Source: Flexivirga oryzae
GTDB taxonomy: Bacteria > Actinomycetota > Actinomycetes > Actinomycetales > Dermatophilaceae
Length of the DNA: 64,000 nucleotides
NCBI RefSeq assembly: GCF_014190805.1
Contig: NZ_JACHVQ010000001.1
Location: 1,178,001-1,242,000, forward strand
Reading direction: 5' to 3'
In this document: positions 25,257 through 32,464 of the stretch, piece by piece
Numbering within the stretch: the first letter of the stretch is position 1
Layout: every line of letters starts with the position of its first letter
The notes under the pieces: generated by a model
What the model was told of the DNA's origin: nothing
The model's input: the letters and a program-made list of their open reading frames with translations, nothing else
The model's database searches: none
Position numbers and translations under genes: made by a program

Positions 25257-27007
25257 TCAGATGTTCCTTTCGTTGAGTTCCAGGGCCCCCGTTTTGGGTG
25301 CCCGTATTGTTCCCGGAGTGAGTCGACCCAGCTCCGAAGTTCTTGGCGTCCGCCGGTGTCTTCCCAGTCCCGTATCCGCTGCCGATTTCGCGCGACGGCC
25401 TCGGGGTTGTCGTCGAGGGGGTCTGACGCAATTGCAACGGAGTGGCGGGCTTGTGGCGGACTTGTGGCGGGCTTTGGCGTTTCTGAGAATTCCGCGTCAT
25501 TGCAACGGAGTGGCGGGCTTGCCGGGCTTGGCGGGCTTTCTCCAGAGGACGGAGGGGTGTATCCGTCTGTGATGACCGCGACGGTTGCCGGGTGGAGTGC
25601 CTGCCGGGCGCCTTCGAGAGCTGCTCTCCGGTACCCCGGCGCGCGCACAAATCGGTGCGGTGTGCCCTCTCCGTGTCGGTAGCAGAGTTGATGGTCAGCG
25701 CACCACAGCCCCCGTGTCTCCTGTGGGTACAGGTGGGCGTGCCGCATCGCTGCCGCGTACCGCTGAGGGGTCTTCGTCCGCCCCGTTCGGTAGTCGGTGC
25801 CGATGTCGGGGTGTCGCTCGGCGTGGTCCCTCACTGCGACGGTTGTTGGGATCATGAGCGCCTGGTCGTGCTCGGCCAGCCACTCCGCCGCGTCGTACAC
25901 CTGATAGTCGGCCGGCGTCGGCTCGGCTCGGTCCGCGAGTCGCTGTCCCTGCCGCCAGAGATATGCCTGATCGGCTCGAAGCTTCCACTTCGTCCCGGCC
26001 ATGCCGCCGACGACGAGCAGAGGTCTCGTCATGTCCAGGTCGCGCGGGGTGCCGATCATCTCCGTCTCGGGTCGCTCGGGGTGCAGGTCCTTGGCGATCG
26101 GGAGGTTCTCGGCTGCCCAGCCGTCGGCGTGTGCTGCCAGCGTGTCCAGCGCCTCATAGAACCGGGTGGTGGCGAACTCGTCCAGCTCATCGACGCACCG
26201 GTCCCCGGGGGTCTCCAGGTCAAGCCGAAACTCTCGATCGCGGGTATCGCGTCGAGTGTCCATCGAGCCCTCGTCGTCGAGCCCCGCCCCGAAGTAGGCG
26301 CAGTAGATCGTGAACTCTTCGACTTCCCAATCGTTCTTGCCCTTGGGGATGGTCAGGGAGTCCCGTGCTGTGCGATCGACCCCGGACCGGAGCACTGCCT
26401 GGAGGTTCTTGTCGAGTCCCGAGATCTCGTCAAGCATCACAACGCTACACCCAACGTCCATCTGCTTCCGCTTGAACGCTGCCGGTGTGATGGCACCACT
26501 GTCCGACCGGAGCGACGCCTCGGTGCCCGCGAGCGCAGCGACGACACGCAACCCAACGGACTTGCCCGCACCCGGCTTGTCCGACGTGAAGACGGTCATG
26601 GGGAAGTGCGAGAACGACAGCGCGGTGCGTGCTGCGATCGCATGGCAGGCAACGACGGTGCGGCCCACTTCGTCAAAGCCGGTATGCCGGGCGAGTAGGT
26701 CGTCAGCTTCGTCGAGCAACTGCTCTAGGCTGCCGCCCCATTCCGCCACCGACTTGAATCCGGGCATGTTCGAGCCGCCGGTGCGCTTATTGCACTCTGC
26801 GCAAACGGGTCTCGTGTTCTCGAACGTGTGGTCTCCCCCGTTCGCCACGCTGACGCCGTGCCCGATCTGGACTGCCGCCCGTTCGCATCCGGTGTGCCAG
26901 CAGGTTGCCCCGTACCGTTCGACCAGTGCCCCGAGGTCGAGCCCGGCGTCTTCTCGTCCGCGTCCACCCCGGGCCCGGTAGGACCGAAGTGCCTTGGCTG
27001 CGCTCAC
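25253..27007 (-). CDS. HNH nuclease fused to P-loop ATPase (DUF3631-like), element replication protein
   Basis: A 584-aa fusion. Residues about 36-75 are an HNH-like zinc module (CWHTGCERAAVQIGHG, then NGGDHTFENTRPVCAEC) with four Cys and a central His. Residues about 135-330 are a P-loop ATPase with Walker A SDKPGAGKS near 142-150 and Walker B VVMLDEIS near 189-196, followed by a segment typical of primase-associated helicases such as DUF3631. GTG 27007 is chosen because it overlaps the upstream stop (GTGA); a longer frame exists but is antisense-like and low complexity. It probably drives replication or excision of the element. Confidence 0.78.
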   Translation of the reverse strand: MSAAKALRSYRARGGRGREDAGLDLGALVERYGATCWHTGCERAAVQIGHGVSVANGGDHTFENTRPVCAECNKRTGGSNMPGFKSVAEWGGSLEQLLDEADDLLARHTGFDEVGRTVVACHAIAARTALSFSHFPMTVFTSDKPGAGKSVGLRVVAALAGTEASLRSDSGAITPAAFKRKQMDVGCSVVMLDEISGLDKNLQAVLRSGVDRTARDSLTIPKGKNDWEVEEFTIYCAYFGAGLDDEGSMDTRRDTRDREFRLDLETPGDRCVDELDEFATTRFYEALDTLAAHADGWAAENLPIAKDLHPERPETEMIGTPRDLDMTRPLLVVGGMAGTKWKLRADQAYLWRQGQRLADRAEPTPADYQVYDAAEWLAEHDQALMIPTTVAVRDHAERHPDIGTDYRTGRTKTPQRYAAAMRHAHLYPQETRGLWCADHQLCYRHGEGTPHRFVRAPGYRRAALEGARQALHPATVAVITDGYTPPSSGESPPSPASPPLRCNDAEFSETPKPATSPPQARHSVAIASDPLDDNPEAVARNRQRIRDWEDTGGRQELRSWVDSLREQYGHPKRGPWNSTKGTSE

Positions 27008-27258
27008 TTCGACCGCTTCTTGCGCATGGCTGCGTCGAGGATGCCGGTGGGGTCGGTGAGGACGTACCCGATGTTGCGCCACGGTTGTGCACCGCAGTGC
27101 GATGCGCGGTGTCCTAGGCGCACCCCGTGCGTTTCGTCGGCTACTCCGTGTTGGTGCGTGTTGCCGCAGTAGGGGCAGGTGATCTGTCCCGCCCATCCCG
27201 GGTAGCGGAAGTGGTTCACGTATTCGACTCGGATCACTTCGACGTTGGGTGGGTTCAC
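27004..27258 (-). CDS. Small zinc-ribbon protein of the element
   Basis: An 84-aa protein with one clear CxxC (ITCPYCGNTHQHG), several His and a further Cys (RASHCGAQPWRN), suggesting a zinc-binding fold. The tail is basic (MRKKRSK), as in DNA-binding accessory proteins. Start and stop overlap the flanking genes by four bases. Function unknown. Confidence 0.7.
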   Translation of the reverse strand: MNPPNVEVIRVEYVNHFRYPGWAGQITCPYCGNTHQHGVADETHGVRLGHRASHCGAQPWRNIGYVLTDPTGILDAAMRKKRSK

Positions 27259-27563
27259 TGGTCACCGCCGGCGGGTCGAAGGTGCTCCCGCAGTCCCGGC
27301 CCCAGGGGCAGAACTTCCTTCTCCTCGTTGTCGATTAGCCATGGGGCATCCGATCGATGGCGCTCATGAAATCGCCGTGCATCCTCGTCGGTCAGTGCGA
27401 TTACGTACTTGACGCCGGCCTTCCGGTGGGCTGCGCACGACGTATGCCCGGGCGTGCAGAAATACCGGGGCAGGGGTGCCCGCTGGCACCACGAGCACAT
27501 GACGACGCCGTGATGGTCGACTACCGCGTGTGTGGCCCGCGAGTTGGCCCGCTGGCGGCTCAT
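27255..27563 (-). CDS. Small Cys/His-rich protein of the element
   Basis: A 102-aa protein with a possible zinc module (MCSWCQRAPLPRYFCTPGH, CAAH) and a helical acidic second half. It overlaps both neighbours by four bases. Such short Cys-rich genes are common next to Xis-like genes in actinobacterial elements. No function can be given. Confidence 0.7.
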   Translation of the reverse strand: MSRQRANSRATHAVVDHHGVVMCSWCQRAPLPRYFCTPGHTSCAAHRKAGVKYVIALTDEDARRFHERHRSDAPWLIDNEEKEVLPLGPGLREHLRPAGGDQ

Positions 27564-27757
27564 GCGTTCACCGTCCGTGCCTCAATGTAGGCGTGAACGT
27601 CGCTCTGCCGGTACCGGATTCGGTTGCCGACGCGAACGTACGGGATGGGCGATGTGCCGCGTGAACGGCAGTTCGCGAGATGGCCGGTGCCGATTTGCAG
27701 GTAGTCGGCCACCTGGTCGGGAGTGAGTAGCTGATCGTGCTGGTCGTTCGATGGCAT
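27560..27757 (-). CDS. xis: Excisionase-like helix-turn-helix protein
   Basis: A 65-aa MerR-like/HTH_17 protein: LLTPDQVADYLQIGTGHLAN, then IPYVRVGNRIRYRQSDVHAY. This is the standard form of actinobacterial Xis or AlpA-like regulators that bend DNA at attR and switch integrase toward excision. It is the first gene of the operon, so its promoter must lie in the 420-bp region above 27757. A weak GGAGATC ribosome site is visible just upstream. Confidence 0.85.
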   Translation of the reverse strand: MPSNDQHDQLLTPDQVADYLQIGTGHLANCRSRGTSPIPYVRVGNRIRYRQSDVHAYIEARTVNA

Positions 27758-28180
27758 GCGTGATCTCCTTTCAACAGTGAATGTGAAAGCACCCTGAGAT
27801 CACGGGACCGTGGATAAGTGCGCTACCGTATCGGACTCCCGGGCCCACCTATGGGCCGAATCTGAGGGGCTGCGTACCCGTTGAGGGCGCTTGCTTCAGG
27901 CTGTCAACGCGCCTACTCGCGGGTAAGGCGGCGTAACTTGGGTCATGCTACACGTACTCTCGGATGATTGCAACTCATCCCACGGAAGACACTCGCGAAC
28001 TGCGGGTGGGCCACGTCGCATAGCCCGAATAGCCCGGACCGTAGCCCGAACCGCAGGTGATACCCGATGATCTAGAAGGTGCATCGGAGGTGATCGATCG
28101 GGCGAAATACGCTGGCACACAAGCAGAATTGCCCGGCCAACGCTAAACGTCGATCACGGGCGATAATGCGGGGGAACTAT
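27758..28180. other. Element right-end control region, no gene seen
   Basis: This 423-bp stretch between the Xis-like gene and attR has no convincing reading frame. It should hold the operon promoter (minus strand) and the integrase/Xis binding sites, including the 12-mer repeats at 28022-28064. A short frame at 27896-28120 is explained by the duplicated end repeat, not by a gene. Confidence 0.7.
28022..28064 (+). repeat. Right inner end repeat (probable integrase/Xis arm site)
   Basis: Contains the 37-bp repeat partner (28028-28064) of 22227-22263, in the same orientation. Here the 12-mer TAGCCCGAACCG occurs about three times in a row (one shortened, one with G for A). It lies 117 bp inside attR. 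Confidence 0.8.
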
Positions 28181-28218
28181 CCGGAGGGTTCTTGGTTCGA
28201 GTCCAAGTGGGGGAGCCA
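28181..28218 (+). repeat. Attachment site attR
   Basis: Exact 38-bp copy of the tRNA-Asn 3' end at 22134-22171. It is not a second tRNA, as the 5' two thirds are absent. It marks the right limit of the element, and chromosomal sequence resumes at 28219. Confidence 0.95.
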
Positions 28219-28227
28219 GCAGAGCAG

Positions 28228-28260
28228 GCCCCTGACCAGGCAGTACGCCGGGTCAGGGGC
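28228..28260 (+). terminator. Rho-independent terminator, formerly of tRNA-Asn
   Basis: GCCCCTGACC (28228-28237) and GGTCAGGGGC (28251-28260) form a perfect 10-bp stem with a 13-base loop, followed by TTGTTG. It starts nine bases after the attR copy of the tRNA end, where a tRNA terminator belongs. Integration has moved it about 6 kb away from the tRNA it served. Confidence 0.8.
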
Positions 28261-28420
28261 TTGTTGCATCCCGGGCCTCGCCGGTGCCGGTTGCCGCGAG
28301 TGTGTGGGCGATGAGGCCACCGAGCAGCTTGCGCAATCGATCATTGAGGGCATCGGCGCGGTCGCACGACGCATCAAGGGGAATAAACAGTTCATCATCG
28401 TCGAGATCGCCTGCTGTCCT
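28253..28420 (-). pseudogene. C-terminal fragment of an unknown protein, cut by the IS
   Basis: A 55-codon open end with good protein character (LDDDELFIPLDASCDRADAL, then NDRLRKLLGGLIAHTLAAT) and a stop inside the terminator stem. Upstream it runs into the left end of the IS1182-type element with no start, so it looks like the tail of a gene severed by the insertion. The missing part is not recognised on the far side of the IS. Confidence 0.4.
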
Positions 28421-28426
28421 AGGTCG

Positions 28427-30090
28427 CTGGTGTTTTTCGTGGCGTGGCGGTCCGTGTTGCTTGGTGCTGGGTTCGGGAGGATTGGCCTGTGACGTTGGGA
28501 GTGACTCCGAGCCAGGCTGATTTGTTCCGTTCGACGACCGCGTTCTGCGAGCCGCGGATCGGCGAAGACTCGATCTACGGGTTGTTGCACCGGCAGTGCC
28601 ACCGGTTGTTCCCGGACGAGATGTTCGCGGACTTGTTCACCGATGTTGGTCGCCGGTCGGTACCGCCGATGATCGTGGCGGTGGTGATGGTGTTGCAACG
28701 TTTCGAGGGGTGCAGTGACCGGGAAGCGGTCGACCGGTTCGCGTTCGACGCCCGGTGGAAGTACGCGGCGGGCGGGCTGGACTTCGATTACCCGGGATTC
28801 GTGCACACGGTGCTGGTTGATATGCGGGCCCGGCTGGCCGCCTCGGATGCGCCGGACCGGATCTTCGATGCCGTGCTGCAGGTGGCCAAGGCTGCCGGAC
28901 TGGTCGGGCGTAAACGGGTGCTGGACTCCACCCCGTTGTATGACGCGGTCGCCACGATGGACACGGTCACGTTGATCCGGTCGGCGATCCGTGGGCTGCT
29001 CAAGGCGTGTGATGCGCAGTTGGGGGCGCGGGTCCGGGACGTGCTGGCCCGTGATGATGACTACGTGGGCGCGGGGAAACCGGCCTGTGACTGGGACGAC
29101 CAGGTCGCCCGGGCGGTGTTGGTCGATGAGTTGGCTCGGGACGGGATGGCCGCCCTGGCCGTGTTGGAGGGGCGGACGGTCAGTGAACCGGTGGCCGCGG
29201 CGGGGCAGTTGCTGGCCACCGTGCTGGGGCAGGACCTGGAACAAGACGCTGACGGGGTGTTCGCGATCGCGCGGCGGGTCGCCAAGGATCGGGTGATCTC
29301 CACGGTCGACCCGCAGGCCCGGCACGGGCACAAGACCGCCGCACGCTCCTTCGACGGGTACAAGGGGCACCTGGGCCTCGACCCGGACAGTGAGATCATC
29401 ACCGCTACCGGCGTGACCCCGGGCAACACCGGTGATGCCGCGGCCGCACAAGACCTGATCGCTGATCTCCTCGACACCGACGATCACGATGCCGGCGATC
29501 ACGGCGACGCGGATGAGCCTGGCGTGTATGGGGATAACGCGTACGGGACTGGGCCGATCCACGACTTGCTGGAGGCTGCCGGGATCGATGACAAGTGCAA
29601 GACCCAGTCGCCGTCCAATACTGGTGGCCTGTTCGCCAAGGACGAGTTCGAGGTGGACTTGGACGCTGACACGGTGACCTGCCCGGCGGGGCAAGTCTCG
29701 CCGATCCGGCGCGGGAAGGGTGGTGCCGGCACGGCACGTTTCGGGGCGGCGTGTGCCGAGTGCCCGCTACGGGAGCAGTGCACTACCTCCGCGAAGGGCC
29801 GCACCATCAAGGTCGGCGCCTATGAACGGCAGCTGACCGATGCCCGCGGGCGGCAACAGGACCCGGGATGGGTGGCCGACTACCGGGCTACCCGCCCGAA
29901 GGTCGAACGCAAGATCGGGCACCTGATGCGCCGCAAGCACGGCGGGCGCAGGGCACGGGTCCGCGGCACGACGAAGGTTGCCGCTGACTTCTCCCTGCTG
30001 GCCGCCGCGGTCAACCTCGTACGCCTGAGTGTGCTCGCCGTGACGTTCACGACCGGTCAAGGATGGGCAGCGACCGCCTGATAACACCAG
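28427..30090 (+). mobile_element. IS1182-type insertion sequence
   Basis: One transposase gene fills the element. Candidate terminal repeats are CTGGTGTT (28427-28434) and AACACCAG (30083-30090), an 8-bp inverted pair just outside the gene. The exact ends and any target duplication cannot be fixed by eye. It sits beside attR, a common landing zone. Confidence 0.6.
28489..30081 (+). CDS. IS1182-family transposase
   Basis: A 530-aa DDE transposase of the IS1182 group. N-terminal region (DUF772-like): PRIGEDSIYGLLHRQCHRLF, RFEGCSDREAVDRFAFDARW. The catalytic region has VLDSTPLYDAV (first Asp), GVYGDNAYGTG (second Asp) and a late Glu near YRATRPKVERKIGHLMRRKHGG. A Cys cluster TCPAGQ...CAECPLREQC, as in many IS1182 proteins, lies before the last motif. 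GTG 28489 is the first good start. The frame is intact, so the IS may be active. Confidence 0.93.
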   Translation: MTLGVTPSQADLFRSTTAFCEPRIGEDSIYGLLHRQCHRLFPDEMFADLFTDVGRRSVPPMIVAVVMVLQRFEGCSDREAVDRFAFDARWKYAAGGLDFDYPGFVHTVLVDMRARLAASDAPDRIFDAVLQVAKAAGLVGRKRVLDSTPLYDAVATMDTVTLIRSAIRGLLKACDAQLGARVRDVLARDDDYVGAGKPACDWDDQVARAVLVDELARDGMAALAVLEGRTVSEPVAAAGQLLATVLGQDLEQDADGVFAIARRVAKDRVISTVDPQARHGHKTAARSFDGYKGHLGLDPDSEIITATGVTPGNTGDAAAAQDLIADLLDTDDHDAGDHGDADEPGVYGDNAYGTGPIHDLLEAAGIDDKCKTQSPSNTGGLFAKDEFEVDLDADTVTCPAGQVSPIRRGKGGAGTARFGAACAECPLREQCTTSAKGRTIKVGAYERQLTDARGRQQDPGWVADYRATRPKVERKIGHLMRRKHGGRRARVRGTTKVAADFSLLAAAVNLVRLSVLAVTFTTGQGWAATA

Positions 30091-30774
30091 GATCAGACTC
30101 GAAACCCCTTACCTGGCCGTCATATCCGCCCTCAAGCCGGCGTACTCGACTGGCCAGCGTCATCAGTCCCGCCCGGCGACCAGCCGCGCTCGGCCAGCCT
30201 CAGCCCCACGCGGTGACCTGATCTACCCCAGCCGACCATCCTCACCCACACGCAGCTGTTCAACACCAGCCACCTAGCATTCGGCGCCATGCGTGTCTCG
30301 TCGACTGGAAGTCCGTTGCGCTCGGTTCCAGTGTGCAGGGCCACGAGATACACGGAGCGAGTCTCGAGAGCCTGGGTGATGGACCTGCACGACAGACCCC
30401 CGCTGCACCAACGGAGCGTCCGCGTCCTTCTGGTCGGCTCTGCGATCCGAACCCGGCACCCATCCGTGCTGGTCCAAGGACGCCGTCAGCAATCCACGAA
30501 CTCAGTTCAGCCACCGCTTCACCGCGCTCCTGGCAGGCATGTCCGACGTGTGTCCTCGAGCAGCGCCATCTAGCACGGACGCGCGCTCCTCACACCAGAC
30601 ACCCGAATTCGATGAGTCTCGTGGAAGCATCGAAACCGGGTGTGCTGGTGGACAACATCGCGTCGTGTTGGACTCACGTTCGTGGAAGGGAAGCATTTCG
30701 GTGCCAGCACCCGAATGCCTGACGCGAACTGGCGTGTGCCGATGCCGTCCGGACGGCTCCCAGATCAGCCACTC
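30091..30774. other. 684 bp without a recognisable gene
   Basis: Short frames occur on both strands but none has protein-like composition, a ribosome site or a known motif. This is probably debris between the IS and the next gene. The base composition is less extreme than in the core genome. Confidence 0.5.
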
Positions 30775-31512
30775 TTACCGGCCAGGCCAGGATCCGGGTG
30801 CGTAAGACCAGCCGAGAAACGTATATCCAGCGGCCGAACTGAGGGCGGGATTGCTGACGATTCGGACCGTTGATTGAGGGCTGACGAACGTGCCGTCTCC
30901 ACGGCTCAGCACCACGTGACCATAGCCTTGGTCGTACGGGTTTCGGCTGAAGACTATTGCTCCCGACGGGATTCCCGTTTGCGTGTAGTGCATCATCCCG
31001 GCACCACGCAGGGCGTAGAACGCGCTCAGGGCGGAACCATATCGTCCGGATGTACCGTACGCGCGTTCGATAAACCGCTCGCACAAGCCGTTGTAGGACG
31101 TGTTTCCGAGCATCGAGTTTGCCCAAGCGACGGCGCGGTTTTCTCGGTTGATTGTCGGTTGGCTGGCGCATTGTGGGACGACGGGTGAGTTGCTGCCAGT
31201 ATAGACGTAGGCGTCGGCGACGTAGCCGCCAGTGGATAATTGGTCCCAGGTGGTTTCGGTGCCATAGAGGCCAGTCATCGCTTGTCCAGAAGCCCAGCAA
31301 GTGATGGTCACAGAGGAACCATTGGCAAGCTGGCCGATTACCGGGTAGGCCGTGGTCGGACCGGATCTCACGTTCAGTGGCGGGCCTCCGGTCGCCACGC
31401 GTGCGGTGGCGGCGTCGGCGGTACCTGCCGCCCCCAGCAGTACCGTGCCTGCGATGATCGGCACGATCGTTGCACTGCCAAGGGTCCGACGCGCCTTTGT
31501 ACTGAGCATCAT
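30775..31512 (-). CDS. Secreted SH3-domain protein with NlpC/P60- or CHAP-like cysteine peptidase domain
   Basis: Exported protein of about 245 aa. A signal peptide (KARRTLGSATIVPIIAGTVL, then LGAAGTADA) leads into an SH3b domain (about 40-110; GPPLNVRSGPTTAYPVIGQL, ADAYVYTG). A papain-like amidase domain follows (about 120-245), with the likely Cys in SYNGLCERFIERAYG and His in YGHVVLSRGDG. It may cut peptidoglycan or act as a secreted lytic effector. ATG 31512 is preferred, as AGGAAAGGG precedes it; 31533 is possible. It lies downstream of a two-component system on the same strand. Confidence 0.82.
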   Translation of the reverse strand: MMLSTKARRTLGSATIVPIIAGTVLLGAAGTADAATARVATGGPPLNVRSGPTTAYPVIGQLANGSSVTITCWASGQAMTGLYGTETTWDQLSTGGYVADAYVYTGSNSPVVPQCASQPTINRENRAVAWANSMLGNTSYNGLCERFIERAYGTSGRYGSALSAFYALRGAGMMHYTQTGIPSGAIVFSRNPYDQGYGHVVLSRGDGTFVSPQSTVRIVSNPALSSAAGYTFLGWSYAPGSWPGR

Positions 31513-31819
31513 GGCTTTCCCTTTCCTATTCATTGGATTGTTTGTTCCGGCGTGCCCACAAAGCCCGCCGAAGAATGTTCGACAGAACGCGGTTGGTCGA
31601 GCTGGTAGAGATGCGTTCTCGTTCGAACTGGTGTTGCCGACTTGATTACGTAAATGAGATTAATGAGGGTGTCGTAGTCACCGGCACTCCGGAAACGGAG
31701 TGCCTTCTACTCCCTCGCCGCATCTTGGGTGTCTTCGGTCTTGGGCGTCCTGGCGAAGAGATACATCAATGACTTGCTTCGCAGCTCGCCATCTCACGGA
31801 AAGGGTTCGGAAGCAGGAC
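31513..31819. other. 307-bp gap holding the promoter of the secreted protein
   Basis: No gene is seen. The sequence is visibly AT-richer than the surroundings (for example CTTGATTACGTAAATGAG near 31640), as expected for a regulated promoter, and lies between the response regulator stop and the secreted protein start. Confidence 0.5.
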
Positions 31820-32464
31820 TCAGTCGTTAATGTCTCCGGGCCGCAGGCCGAGGTGGTGCTCGAGATCTGCCGGGCTCGTCTCCCGCAGCCAGGTGGCGAA
31901 GTTGTTGGTGAGCGTGGTCAGGTGCGTGCGAGCTGTACGTTCGACGATGTAGAGGTCAGAGGCGATATCGTCCCACGACAGCCCGCGTGCACGGGCGCGG
32001 AGCACTTGTCGCTGCCGTTCGGTGACCGTGGGCATTCCGTGACGCCGGTCCGCGAGCTCCGCCAGGCCGAGGATGCTTGTGGTGAACCAGGCGTCGCCGG
32101 CGGCAACCGTGAGGATGGCGTCCTCGAGCCGGTCTGGTGTGTCTGTTTTGTGGCTGATCCCGCGCGCCCCGGACCGGATGCACTGGGCGAGGATCAACGG
32201 CCGTTCCTCCTCGGTCCACACGAGCACTCGGCAGCCTGCAGCCGTGACGGCACGGACGGCGGCCAGCCCACTGAGTCCCGCTCGGCTGCGGGGATCGGTG
32301 AGCTTCAGGTCAAGGACCACGACGTCCACGGCGGGCGCGAGCGTCATGAACTGTTCGACACTGCTGGCTTGTGCGACGAAGTCCACGTCAGGCAACACAG
32401 CCCGCAGGCCGGCCAGGATGACAGGGAGGTTGTCGATGACGGCGACACGGGCGGGGCTTGTCAC
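31820..32464 (-). CDS. LuxR-family response regulator
   Basis: A 214-aa regulator. The receiver domain has VAVIDN in place of the usual double Asp, the phosphoacceptor Asp in VDVVVLDLKLTDP and a Lys in ISHKTDTPDR. A C-terminal LuxR helix-turn-helix follows (VTERQRQVLRARARGLSWDD, ERTARTHLTTL). GTG 32464 is chosen since it overlaps the kinase stop (GTGA at 32461). The pair probably controls the secreted protein gene downstream or the divergent GTPase cluster (inference). Confidence 0.88.
   Translation of the reverse strand: MTSPARVAVIDNLPVILAGLRAVLPDVDFVAQASSVEQFMTLAPAVDVVVLDLKLTDPRSRAGLSGLAAVRAVTAAGCRVLVWTEEERPLILAQCIRSGARGISHKTDTPDRLEDAILTVAAGDAWFTTSILGLAELADRRHGMPTVTERQRQVLRARARGLSWDDIASDLYIVERTARTHLTTLTNNFATWLRETSPADLEHHLGLRPGDIND

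Larger units (their letters stand above)
22134..28218. mobile_element. Integrative element in tRNA-Asn (6.05 kb, satellite-like)
   Basis: Bounded by the 38-bp direct repeats 22134-22171 and 28181-28218. Contents from left: tyrosine integrase at the attL end, then on the same strand (transcribed toward it) an unknown 134-aa gene, a 395-aa gene, an HNH-P-loop ATPase, two small Cys-rich genes and an Xis-like HTH gene. Near-identical 37-bp repeats lie just inside each end. There is no recognisable capsid, portal, terminase, FtsK/TraB-like or relaxase gene. The layout (integrase, Xis, replication ATPase only) resembles phage satellites of the PICI type or a reduced pSAM2-type element. It appears intact. 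Confidence 0.9.

Noticed and set aside
27896..28120. Small gene near attR resembling the integrase C-terminus
   Set aside because: The resemblance is only the duplicated 37-bp end repeat; no start signal or independent coding features.
28181..28218. A second tRNA gene
   Set aside because: Only the 3' 38 bases are present; it is the attR copy left by integration.
28177..29694. 505-codon minus-strand frame through the IS
   Set aside because: Antisense of the IS1182 transposase; its tail is just the reverse of the tRNA remnant.
30091..30774. Missing half of the gene severed at 28253-28420
   Set aside because: No frame here continues the fragment in a convincing way.
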